Shown here in pieces: positions 1 through 6,189 of a stretch of 10,661 nucleotides of DNA. This stretch comes from Oscillospiraceae bacterium (GTDB taxonomy: Bacteria > Bacillota_A > Clostridia > Oscillospirales > Oscillospiraceae): NCBI GenBank assembly GCA_902795095.1, contig CADBKB010000047.1, forward strand, positions 1 to 10,661. Reading direction: 5' to 3'. Within the stretch, counting starts at the first letter, position 1; every line of letters starts with the position of its first letter. Below the pieces are notes generated by a model. That model made no database searches. It was not told the DNA's origin and saw only the letters and a list, made by a program, of their open reading frames with translations. Made by a program: the position numbers and the translations under genes.

Positions 1-55
1 ATTCTCTGATAATATCGTCCAATGTGAAGGAATCGCCGGGGATCTCGTTACGCAT
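1..55 (-). CDS. 5' end of an unidentified gene downstream of rlmB (partial)
   Basis: Reading leftward from an ATG at 55, an open frame of 18 codons begins MRNEIPGDSFTLDDIIRE and leaves the window at its edge. A purine-rich ribosome binding site (GGAAGGAAGGGAAG on the minus strand, roughly 58-71) precedes the ATG. The gap to the rlmB stop codon is only 29 nt, with no hairpin terminator, so the two are probably co-transcribed. The fragment is polar and acidic, with no signal peptide or membrane segment in view. Too little is visible to assign a family. That it is a real start rests on the ribosome binding site, the spacing and the uninterrupted frame. Confidence 0.65.
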   Translation of the reverse strand, partial: MRNEIPGDSFTLDDIIRE

Positions 56-84
56 AGTCTTCCCTTCCTTCCAAATAATTCGCT

Positions 85-867
85 CTATCCGCCGATACGC
101 TGCCGCACCGCCTCATAAAGCAGGATCGCCGCCGCCGCGGAGGCATTGAGGGAGGAGATCTCCCCCTTCATCGGGATGCGCACCAGGAAATCGCACTGCT
201 CCGCCGTCAGGCGGCTCATGCCTTCCCCTTCGCTGCCGATGACGATGGCTGTCGGGCCCTTGAGGTCGGCTTCATAGAGGAGGGTGGAACCCTCCGCCGC
301 GGTGCCCAGCACCCACACGCCCCGGTTCTTGAGTTCCCGGATCGTGGCGGCGAGGTTGCTCACCCGCACCACGGGCATATACTCCAGCGCGCCGGCGGAG
401 GTCTTTCCCACCACCGCCGTCAAGCCCACGCTGCGGCGCTTGGGGATGATGACCCCGTGGGCGCCGGCACACTCGGCGCTGCGCAGGATGGCGCCCAGAT
501 TGTGGGGATCGGACAGGCCGTCGCACAGCACCAGCAGCGGCGCTTCTCCCCTGGCCTCCGCCCGGGCGAACACATCGTCGAGGCTCGAGTAGCCATGGGC
601 CGCCACGGAGGCGATGACGCCCTGGTGGGCCCCGGTGGGGCTCATCTGATCCAGGCGGGCGCGCTCTGTGCGCACCACCACAGCCCCGGCCTGCTTCGCC
701 TCCGCCACCAGGCGGCTGAGGCCCCGGTCGATGTCGCCGGAGGCCACATAGAGCTTATCGACGGTGCGTCCGGCGCGCAGGGCCTCCGTCAGGGCGTTTC
801 GGCCCTCGATCAGTCCCTCGTTCATGGTCTCGCGGCGCATACGGTCATGTTCTTTTCGATCTTTCAT
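85..867 (-). CDS. rlmB: 23S rRNA (guanosine-2'-O-)methyltransferase, TrmH/SpoU family (RlmB-like)
   Basis: This 260-residue protein belongs to the SPOUT (TrmH/SpoU) class of SAM-dependent RNA 2'-O-ribose methyltransferases; E. coli RlmB (243 aa) modifies G2251 of 23S rRNA. An N-terminal substrate-binding domain (about 17-92, opening with LIEGRNALTEALRAG) precedes the trefoil-knot catalytic domain (about 110-258). All three family motifs are present: motif 1 CDGLSDPHNLGAILRSA (115-131, with N123 and R129), motif 2 IGSEGEGMS (210-218), and motif 3 IPMKGEISSLNASAAAA (231-247, with N241). The ATG at 867 is preferred because GGAG lies 8 nt upstream; internal ATG codons at residues 10 and 15 lack a good site. 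A promoter lies at 918-946. Many Firmicutes carry this gene in a cysS-mrnC-rlmB cluster; here it is transcribed alone or with the next gene. The family is certain; the exact modified nucleotide is inferred. Confidence 0.93.
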   Translation of the reverse strand: MKDRKEHDRMRRETMNEGLIEGRNALTEALRAGRTVDKLYVASGDIDRGLSRLVAEAKQAGAVVVRTERARLDQMSPTGAHQGVIASVAAHGYSSLDDVFARAEARGEAPLLVLCDGLSDPHNLGAILRSAECAGAHGVIIPKRRSVGLTAVVGKTSAGALEYMPVVRVSNLAATIRELKNRGVWVLGTAAEGSTLLYEADLKGPTAIVIGSEGEGMSRLTAEQCDFLVRIPMKGEISSLNASAAAAILLYEAVRQRIGG

Positions 868-917
868 GGTTATTGCTCCATTTTTCGGAAATACTGATTT
901 CGGTCTGTGTTTTTTCT

Positions 918-946
918 ATTATACCAGAGTTTTCCGGCCGATACAA
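918..946 (-). promoter_or_regulatory. Sigma-A-type promoter for rlmB
   Basis: On the minus strand the -35 is TTGTAT (946-941) and the -10 is a perfect TATAAT (923-918), separated by exactly 17 nt. TGG immediately precedes the -10, giving an extended -10. The expected start of transcription near 911 leaves a leader of about 45 nt before the rlmB ATG. The weak -35 is probably compensated by the extended -10. Confidence 0.75.
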
Positions 947-980
947 CAAAAAATCGGCTCATCGGCCCCGCCCGGCGGCG

Positions 981-998
981 TTTACAGAAAATTTACAG
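981..998. repeat. Short direct repeat TTTACAG x2 upstream of the ftsH promoter
   Basis: TTTACAG occurs at 981-987 and again at 992-998, an 11-nt period or about one helical turn, both inside a local A/T-rich patch. The second copy ends 19 nt before the ftsH -35 box at 1018. Same-face spacing and position would suit an activator or UP-like contact. No known regulator consensus is recognised, and a 7-mer pair may be chance. Confidence 0.35.
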
Positions 999-1017
999 CA
1001 AATATTTCCCCGTTTCG

Positions 1018-1046
1018 TTGCCTATCCCCGGATTATATGCTAAAAT
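1018..1046 (+). promoter_or_regulatory. Sigma-A-type promoter for the ftsH-mscS-adh operon
   Basis: The -35 is TTGCCT (1018-1023) and the -10 is TAAAAT (1041-1046), with a 17-nt spacer ending in TGC, so this is an extended -10 promoter. Transcription is expected to start near 1053, giving a leader of about 54 nt. That start lies downstream of the in-frame ATG at 1047, which therefore cannot be the ftsH initiation codon. Confidence 0.75.
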
Positions 1047-1066
1047 ATGTCCGATTATGGACCAAC

Positions 1067-1083
1067 GCTCTGCACTGCAGAGC
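1067..1083 (+). promoter_or_regulatory. Hairpin in the ftsH mRNA leader
   Basis: GCTCTGC (1067-1073) and GCAGAGC (1077-1083) form a perfect 7-bp stem closed by an ACT triloop, near the middle of the predicted leader. It ends 7 nt before the AAAGGAGG ribosome binding site (1091-1098), and no T-run follows, so it is not a terminator. It could stabilise the mRNA or affect ribosome loading. A protein-binding palindrome in DNA is also possible, though a 3-nt centre fits RNA as well. Confidence 0.5.
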
Positions 1084-1106
1084 CCGCGTTAAAGGAGGTT
1101 TCTGCC

Positions 1107-3116
1107 TTGGACCCCAATTCCAGCAAAAAGCCGGGCAATCAGCCCGGAGACGGCGGGCGTTCGCCCCTGAAGAAATTCCTTCCCATCATTGTTTTAGCGC
1201 TGATGCTCACCCTTCTGTTCAATTCTCTGTACAGCTCCATCTCCTCGGCACGAATGCGGGAGATTACCTATACCGAGTTCCTCACCATGGCCGACGAGAA
1301 CAAGATCGCAGAGGTGGAATTCACCTCCGACCGCATCCTCATCACCACCCGGGAGGAGGCGGAAAAGCCTGAGAGCAAGCGCATCACCTACTACACCGGC
1401 CGGGTCAAGAATCTGGAGCTGAACGAGCTGGTGGATCAGCTGCGCGCCGGCGGCGTGACCGTCTCCGAGGAAGTGGTGGAGCAGATGTCGCCCATCATCT
1501 CCTTCCTGGTGTCCTGGGTGATCCCGATCGCCCTCATGTACGGCCTTCTCACCCTGCTGACCCGCTCCATGTCCAAGCACATGGGCGGCATCGGCGGTTT
1601 TGGCCAGAGCAAGGCCAAGGTCTACATGGAGAAGCAGACCGGCGTCACCTTCGCCGACGTGGCCGGCCAGGACGAGGCCAAGGAATCCCTGGTGGAGATC
1701 ATAGACTTCCTCCACTATCCGCAGAAGTACACCGCCATCGGCGCGAAGCTGCCGAAGGGCGCCCTTCTGGTGGGCTCCCCCGGCACCGGCAAGACGCTGC
1801 TTGCCAAGGCTGTGGCCGGCGAGGCGGGCGTTCCCTTTTTCTCCATCTCCGGCTCCGACTTCGTTGAGATGTTCGTGGGCGTCGGCGCGAGCCGCGTGCG
1901 CGATCTGTTCCAGCAGGCGGCCAAGGTGGCGCCCTGCATCATTTTCATTGACGAGATCGACGCCATCGGCCGCACCCGCGATTCCCGCTTCGGCGGCAAC
2001 GACGAGCGCGAGCAGACCCTCAACCAGCTTCTGGCGGAGATCGACGGCTTCGATTCGAGCAAGGGCGTGGTGATCCTGGCGGCCACCAACCGGCCGGAGA
2101 TCCTGGACAAGGCGCTGCTGCGCGCCGGCCGCTTCGACCGCCGCATCATCGTGGACCGGCCCAATCTCAACGGCCGTTACCAGACCCTGCGGGTGCACAC
2201 CCGCAACATCAAGCTGGCCGAGGACGTGGATCTGCACAAGATCGCCGCCGCCACCGCCGGCGCCGTGGGCGCGGACCTGGCCAACCTGGTCAACGAGGCT
2301 GCGCTGCGTGCCGTGCGCCAGGGCCGTCAGGCCGTCAACCAGCAGGACCTGCTGACCTCCTTTGAGGTGGTCATTGCCGGCACCGAGAAAAAGGGCACCG
2401 TGCTGACGGACATGGAAAAGCGCATCGTCGCCTACCACGAGGTGGGTCACGCCCTGGTGGCCGCTCTGCAGAAGCACACCCAGCCCGTATCGAAAATCAC
2501 CATCATTCCCCACACCTCCGGCGCTCTGGGCTATACCATGCACACCCCGGAGGAGGAAAAATTCCTCAGCTCCAAGGATGAGCTGCTCATCGAGCTGCAG
2601 ACCCTGCTGGGCGGCCGCGCCGCGGAGCAGCTGGTCTTCGGCGTGCAGACCACCGGCGCCGCCAACGACATCCAGCGCGCCACGGAGACCGCCCGCGCCA
2701 TGGTCACCCAGTACGGCATGAGCGATCACTTCGGCCTCATGGCCCTGGCCCAGGTGGGCAACGAATACCTCGACGCCCAGAGCTATTCCAGCGTCTCGGA
2801 TTCCACCGAGGCCCGGGCGGACGAGGAGATCCGCAGTCTGCTGGCCGACTGCTACGGGAAGGCCACGCAGATCCTGCGCGACAACCGGGCGCTGCTGGAC
2901 GACATCGCCCTGTACCTGCTGCAGAAGGAGACCATCACCGGCGACGAGCTGATGGCCTTTGTCAAGGCGGATCAGAAGAGCCGCGAGGACGCGGCGGAGT
3001 CCACGGAAGCGCCCGCGCCGGACGCGGCGGAGCCCGCGGAAGCGCCCGCCCCGGAAGCGGCGCAGGCCGCCGGGGCCGCCGAAGAAACGGAGGCAAACGA
3101 TGCCGACTGCAGTTGA
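1107..3116 (+). CDS. ftsH: ATP-dependent zinc metalloprotease FtsH
   Basis: FtsH is a membrane-anchored hexameric AAA+ protease that extracts and degrades misfolded membrane proteins and short-lived regulators. The start is TTG at 1107, 8 nt after AAAGGAGG (1091-1098), giving 669 residues. Membrane segments lie at about 24-44 and 130-152, flanking the extracytoplasmic domain. The AAA module shows Walker A GSPGTGKT (223-230), pore motif MFVG (255-258), Walker B IIFIDE (278-283) and arginine fingers R342 and R345. The M41 protease shows HEVGH (444-448) and the third zinc ligand D521 in AAND. Departures from the usual form are GSPGTGKT for GPPGTGKT, RAGRFDR for RPGRFDR and HEVGH for HEAGH; none removes a catalytic residue. 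The tail (about 627-669) is low-complexity Ala/Pro/Glu. It heads an operon with mscS and an alcohol dehydrogenase rather than following tilS-hpt as in many Firmicutes, so it may be a second paralogue. Confidence 0.95.
   Translation: MDPNSSKKPGNQPGDGGRSPLKKFLPIIVLALMLTLLFNSLYSSISSARMREITYTEFLTMADENKIAEVEFTSDRILITTREEAEKPESKRITYYTGRVKNLELNELVDQLRAGGVTVSEEVVEQMSPIISFLVSWVIPIALMYGLLTLLTRSMSKHMGGIGGFGQSKAKVYMEKQTGVTFADVAGQDEAKESLVEIIDFLHYPQKYTAIGAKLPKGALLVGSPGTGKTLLAKAVAGEAGVPFFSISGSDFVEMFVGVGASRVRDLFQQAAKVAPCIIFIDEIDAIGRTRDSRFGGNDEREQTLNQLLAEIDGFDSSKGVVILAATNRPEILDKALLRAGRFDRRIIVDRPNLNGRYQTLRVHTRNIKLAEDVDLHKIAAATAGAVGADLANLVNEAALRAVRQGRQAVNQQDLLTSFEVVIAGTEKKGTVLTDMEKRIVAYHEVGHALVAALQKHTQPVSKITIIPHTSGALGYTMHTPEEEKFLSSKDELLIELQTLLGGRAAEQLVFGVQTTGAANDIQRATETARAMVTQYGMSDHFGLMALAQVGNEYLDAQSYSSVSDSTEARADEEIRSLLADCYGKATQILRDNRALLDDIALYLLQKETITGDELMAFVKADQKSREDAAESTEAPAPDAAEPAEAPAPEAAQAAGAAEETEANDADCS
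2988..3053 (+). repeat. 33-nt tandem repeat encoding the FtsH C-terminal tail
   Basis: Two 33-nt units (2988-3020 and 3021-3053) match at 30 of 33 positions and encode [11 protein letters not shown] and [12 protein letters not shown] degenerate third unit (EAAQAAGA) follows from 3054. The repeat is in frame, so slippage would lengthen or shorten the tail by 11 residues without breaking FtsH. The tail lies beyond the protease domain and is probably disordered. Confidence 0.7.
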
Positions 3117-3975
3117 TTCCGTGAATGTCAACGAGCTCAAGAAAACCTTCGGATCCCTGACCCTGGAGAAAGCCATCCCGGCCCTCATCGTGCTGGCGGT
3201 GGGCATCGTGGCGGTGTATCTGCTGTGCCGCCTGTTTGATAAGCTGCTCTCCCGCACCCAGCTGGAGAAAAGCCTCAGCGGCTTTCTGCGCTCGCTGATC
3301 CGCATCATGCTCTATCTCATCGTGGTGCTGGTCGCCCTGGGCACCCTGGGACTGAACGTATCGTCCCTGGTGGCTCTGCTGAGCGTGGCCTCCCTGGCCA
3401 TTACGCTGGCGGTCCAGGGCACCCTGGCCAATATCGCCGGCGGCATCCAGGTGCTCTCCGCCCATCCCTTCCGCGTGGGCGACTACGTGGAGATCGGCGG
3501 CGTGGTGGGCACGGTGACGGCGACCGCCGTGATCTACACCCGCCTCATCACCCTGGACAACAAGGCTCTGTACCTGCCGAACAGCGATGTGGCCGCCTCC
3601 CGGGTAAGCAATTACACCGTGGAGGGCAAACGCCGCATCGACCTGCCCTTCACCGCCTCCTATGACTGCGCCTGCGACGCGGTGCGCGCCGCCCTGGTGC
3701 GCTCAGCGCATGCCGGCGGCGCGCTGGCGGATCCCGCACCGGCGGCCTTTGTCCGGTCCTATGACGACAGCGCCATCCGCTATGAGCTGCAATTCTGGTG
3801 CGCGCCGAAGGATTACTGGCCCGTCTATTTCGCCGTGACCGCCGCTGTCCGGGAGGAATTCAACAAGGACGGGCTGATCATGACCTATCCCCATCTGAAC
3901 GTCCATCTCGATCCCCCCGCGGAGCCGGCCAGGACCAACGCCCCCGCGGCCTATCAGATTTCCGCCATCCGATAA
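3100..3975 (+). CDS. mscS: Small-conductance mechanosensitive channel, MscS family
   Basis: MscS channels are heptamers that open under membrane tension to release solutes during osmotic downshock. This protein has 291 residues, close to E. coli MscS (286). Three hydrophobic segments are visible: TM1 about 25-45, TM2 about 66-84, and TM3 about 88-118. TM3 carries the Gly/Ala-rich pore helix, LAVQGTLANIAGG at 103-115. Then comes the signature PFRVGDYVEIGGVVGTV (123-139), the beta-domain motif LPNSDV (159-164) and the cytoplasmic vestibule domain to about 272. The ATG at 3100 lies inside ftsH, overlapping its last 17 nt in another frame. GGAGG (3089-3093) sits 6 nt before the ATG, within ftsH coding sequence, so the two genes are translationally linked. 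The last 20 residues, Pro/Ala-rich, are an unremarkable extension. Confidence 0.92.
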   Translation: MPTAVDSVNVNELKKTFGSLTLEKAIPALIVLAVGIVAVYLLCRLFDKLLSRTQLEKSLSGFLRSLIRIMLYLIVVLVALGTLGLNVSSLVALLSVASLAITLAVQGTLANIAGGIQVLSAHPFRVGDYVEIGGVVGTVTATAVIYTRLITLDNKALYLPNSDVAASRVSNYTVEGKRRIDLPFTASYDCACDAVRAALVRSAHAGGALADPAPAAFVRSYDDSAIRYELQFWCAPKDYWPVYFAVTAAVREEFNKDGLIMTYPHLNVHLDPPAEPARTNAPAAYQISAIR

Positions 3976-3997
3976 GGATGCGCTTCAGGAGGTACCC

Positions 3998-5170
3998 ATG
4001 CAGAATTTTACATATTACGCGCCCACCGAGGTCGTCTTCGGGCGGGACGTTGAAAACCAAACCGGACAAACCGCCGCCAGGTACGGAACGAAGGCCCTGC
4101 TGGTCTTCGGCAAGGGCAGCGTGGTGCGCAGCGGCCTGCTGACGCGGGTGGAGACCTCCCTGCGTGAGGCGGGCGTGGCCTTCCGCGAATTCGGCGGCGC
4201 CCAGCCCAATCCCACCGTGGCCCACGCCGTGCAGGGCATTCGGAAAGCCCTGGACTTCGGCGCAGATCTCATCATCGGCATCGGCGGCGGCAGCGCCATC
4301 GACACCGCCAAGGCCATCGCCCACGGCGCGGCCAACCCGGACGCGGCGCTGTGGGACCTGTGGACAAAGAAGGTCCCCCTGACGAAGTCCCTGCCCGTGG
4401 GCGCGGTGCTTACCATGCCCGCCGCGGGCAGCGAAATGAGCAACTCCGCGGTGCTGACCAATGAGGACATCGGCAAAAAGTCCGGCATCAATACGGACTT
4501 CAACCGCTGCCGCTTCGCCATCGTCAATCCCGCCCTGGGCGCGACCCTGCCGAAATATCAGCTCGCCGCCGGCGTGACGGATATTATGATGCACACCATG
4601 GAGCGGTATTTCATTCCCGACTCCCGCGCCGATCTTACCGACGAGATCGCCGAGGGTCTGCTGCGCACGGTGATCAAAAACGGCGCAGCGGTCGTGGCGG
4701 ATCCGTCGGATTACGACGCCATGTGCGAGGTGTTCTGGGCCTCCAGCCTTTCCCACAACAATCTGACGGAGCTGGGCCGCGGCAAGGATTTCTCCGTGCA
4801 TAAGCTGGGCCATGCCCTGTCCGCCCGCTACGGCGTCACCCACGGCGCCTCCCTGGCCGCCGTCTGGGGCGCCTGGGCAGCGTATCTGTATGAAGACTGC
4901 GTTTCCCGTTTTGCACGGTATGCACGGTCCGTCTGGGGCGTGACAGAGGGAGACGGCCTGGCAGCTGCAAAGGCCGGCATCGACGCCACGGTGGACTTCT
5001 TCCGCTCCATCGGGATGCCCACAAGCCTCACAGAGCTTGGAGTGGAAGCAAGCGGGGATGATCTGCGCGCGCTGGCCCTGGACGCCACCATGAACGACAC
5101 CCTGAAGCTTTCCCGCATCCGCCCCCTGGGCGCGCAGGAGGTCGAACAGATCTTTCAAAACGCTCTGTAA
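3998..5170 (+). CDS. Iron-containing alcohol/aldehyde dehydrogenase (YqhD/butanol dehydrogenase type)
   Basis: This 390-residue type III alcohol dehydrogenase interconverts aldehydes and primary alcohols using NAD(P)H and a divalent metal. The N-terminal dinucleotide-binding domain contains VFGKGSVVRSG (36-46) and the diagnostic IGIGGGSAIDTAKAIA (93-108). The helical C-terminal domain supplies the metal ligands D195, H199 (in TDIMMHTMERYF), H268 and H282 (in GHALSARYGVTHGASLA). These fall one residue from YqhD's Asp194, His198, His267 and His281, so the alignment is essentially collinear. AGGAGG (3987-3992) sits 5 nt before the ATG, and the gap to mscS is 22 nt, so this is the last gene of the ftsH operon. 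Substrate and cofactor cannot be read from sequence; the second glycine of the usual GGGS near residue 39 is lysine, which could contact the NADPH phosphate (inference). Roles may be fermentative butanol/ethanol formation or detoxification of reactive aldehydes. Confidence 0.92.
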   Translation: MQNFTYYAPTEVVFGRDVENQTGQTAARYGTKALLVFGKGSVVRSGLLTRVETSLREAGVAFREFGGAQPNPTVAHAVQGIRKALDFGADLIIGIGGGSAIDTAKAIAHGAANPDAALWDLWTKKVPLTKSLPVGAVLTMPAAGSEMSNSAVLTNEDIGKKSGINTDFNRCRFAIVNPALGATLPKYQLAAGVTDIMMHTMERYFIPDSRADLTDEIAEGLLRTVIKNGAAVVADPSDYDAMCEVFWASSLSHNNLTELGRGKDFSVHKLGHALSARYGVTHGASLAAVWGAWAAYLYEDCVSRFARYARSVWGVTEGDGLAAAKAGIDATVDFFRSIGMPTSLTELGVEASGDDLRALALDATMNDTLKLSRIRPLGAQEVEQIFQNAL

Positions 5171-5180
5171 CAGAAGAACA

Positions 5181-5265
5181 GCGGAGGCGTCAGGGGACGC
5201 CTCCCTACGGCGCAATCCGTATTGACGCTCTGCGCTCGCTGGGAGGCATGCCCTCATGCCTCCGC
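5181..5265. repeat. REP-pair/BIME-like element: two inverted hairpins
   Basis: Two perfect 9-bp hairpins lie in inverted orientation. The first is GGAGGCGTC (5183-5191), loop AGGG, GACGCCTCC (5196-5204). The second is GGAGGCATG (5242-5250), loop CCCT, CATGCCTCC (5255-5263). Taken as inverted repeats (5181-5205 against 5241-5265) they match at 21 of 25 positions, and the four differences form two compensatory base-pair changes, so the fold appears to be conserved. On the minus strand the first hairpin is directly preceded by GTAG (5208-5205), the tetranucleotide typical of REP sequences; the equivalent place in the second reads GCTG (5238-5241). A third small hairpin, TACGG/CCGTA (5206-5210 with 5217-5221), lies in the core. 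The loops AGGG and CCCT are complementary. REP pairs are known to be moved by RAYT (Y1-type) transposases; none is encoded here. No second copy is seen in this window, so multiplicity is inferred. Confidence 0.65.
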
Positions 5266-5273
5266 AATAATAG

Positions 5274-5312
5274 AACGGCTGTAAGGTGTTGCCTCACAGC
5301 CGTTTGTTTTTT
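5274..5312 (+). terminator. Rho-independent terminator of the ftsH-mscS-adh operon
   Basis: AACGGCTGT (5274-5282) pairs with ACAGCCGTT (5296-5304) as a 9-bp stem. The 13-nt loop can close further through AGG/CCT. The stem is followed by a T-rich run (TTTGTTTTTT, ending at 5312). On the minus strand the same stem is followed only by CTATTATT, so it may also stop the amidohydrolase transcript, less efficiently. Confidence 0.85.
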
Positions 5313-6108
5313 ATTTCAAGCCCAGCAGCCGGGCGGCATTGTTCCAGAAGATGTCCTCCAGAGCCTGCCGGGGCAGCTCCAGGGATTCCAGGATCCGGCT
5401 CTCGATCCTCGGGTCCCACATGGGATAGTCCGAGCCGAACAGCACCCGGTCATAGCCGTAGGCTTCGATGTATTCCCGGAATTTCTCCGTTCCCATGGCA
5501 AAGGAGGAGGACGAGCAGTCCACATAGAGATTGTCGAACCGCCTGGCCATGACGGGCACCGCGTCGTTCCAGACATGGTAGCCGCACAGGTGGGCGCCGA
5601 TGAAGGTCACATCCGGGAAGGCCTCCAGCACGGGGATGATCTCCGCGGGGTTGGAGAAGGAATAGCGGTCGTCGCCGGCGTGGAAGAGCACCGTCAGCTT
5701 TCCCCTGCAGGCCTCATACAGAGGCATGAGCCGCGGATCGTTCAGGGCGACGCCCTGGATATCGGGATGGAGCTTGATGCCCTTGAAGCCGTTTTCCACC
5801 AGCCAGTCCACCACGCCCGCCTTATCCTCCGTGTCCTGGTGGACCGTGCCGAAGGGGATGAAGCGGCCGGGGAAGGCCATAGCCGTGCGCAGAAGATAGG
5901 CGTTGATGGAGTCCACCTGCTCCGGCTTGGTGGCGACGGAATGGACCACGCAGGTCTCGACGCCCGCCTCGTCGCAGCGCGCCAGCAGATCCTCCGGCTG
6001 GCCGGTGCACTCGCCGCACTCCACGCCGTAGAAGGCGCCGGTGCTTCTCCGGGCCTTTTCGGCAATCTTGGCGGGATAGATATGACAGTGAAAATCGAGC
6101 TTGCGCAT
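5311..6108 (-). CDS. Metal-dependent amidohydrolase (Amidohydrolase_2, TIM-barrel)
   Basis: This 265-residue protein belongs to the amidohydrolase superfamily, Amidohydrolase_2 branch, which includes hydrolases and non-oxidative decarboxylases acting on small carboxylic or aromatic substrates. The N-terminal metal motif is DFHCH (H7, H9). Later landmarks are K112 in GIKLHPD, H143 in FHAGD, H173 in GAHLCGYH and the catalytic aspartate D227 in LFGSDYPMWDP. The length is typical of compact single-domain members. The ATG at 6108 is chosen because the protein then opens directly on strand 1 (MRKLDFHCH), GGGGAGAGG lies just upstream, and a strong promoter lies at 6143-6171. An in-frame upstream ATG at 6171 falls on the promoter -35 box. 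The substrate is unknown, and no neighbour indicates a pathway. Its stop codon abuts the T-run of the convergent operon terminator. Confidence 0.87.
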   Translation of the reverse strand: MRKLDFHCHIYPAKIAEKARRSTGAFYGVECGECTGQPEDLLARCDEAGVETCVVHSVATKPEQVDSINAYLLRTAMAFPGRFIPFGTVHQDTEDKAGVVDWLVENGFKGIKLHPDIQGVALNDPRLMPLYEACRGKLTVLFHAGDDRYSFSNPAEIIPVLEAFPDVTFIGAHLCGYHVWNDAVPVMARRFDNLYVDCSSSSFAMGTEKFREYIEAYGYDRVLFGSDYPMWDPRIESRILESLELPRQALEDIFWNNAARLLGLK

Positions 6109-6142
6109 GGCGGCCTCTCCCCTCTTGCTTTTTGCGTTCCAC

Positions 6143-6171
6143 ATCATAGCACGGAGAAGGGGCCGCGTCAA
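6143..6171 (-). promoter_or_regulatory. Sigma-A-type promoter for the amidohydrolase gene
   Basis: On the minus strand the -35 is TTGACG (6171-6166) and the -10 is TATGAT (6148-6143), with a 17-nt spacer ending in TGC. Each box matches five of six consensus positions, making this one of the best promoters in the window. It begins 19 nt past the upstream GNAT stop, so the amidohydrolase can be transcribed independently. No terminator is visible between the two genes, and read-through is likely. Confidence 0.82.
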
Positions 6172-6189
6172 CCGCCGGAAAAAAGTTTG

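Noticed and set aside
937..967. GGCCGAT with repeated ATCGGC as a terminator or operator
   Set aside because: The stem is only 6-7 bp and has two alternative partners. It overlaps the rlmB -35 region and lacks a consistent T-run at the proper place. Probably chance.
1047..1106. ATG at 1047 as the ftsH start
   Set aside because: It lies immediately after the -10 box, before the predicted transcription start, and has no ribosome binding site. The TTG at 1107 has AAAGGAGG at ideal spacing.
1194..3308. 704-codon open frame antisense to ftsH
   Set aside because: Its product is a low-complexity Gly/Leu/His/Arg-rich chain with no recognisable domain. It mirrors the codon structure of the certain ftsH gene; long antisense frames are expected in GC-rich DNA.
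5183..5204. First GC-rich hairpin as the terminator of the dehydrogenase gene
   Set aside because: No T-run follows it, and its inverted counterpart 38 nt further on explains it better as half of a repeat pair. A true terminator lies at 5274-5312.
3878..5257. 459-codon open frame antisense to the alcohol dehydrogenase gene
   Set aside because: It runs opposite a gene with intact catalytic motifs, has no ribosome binding site or family signature, and would begin inside the REP-like element.
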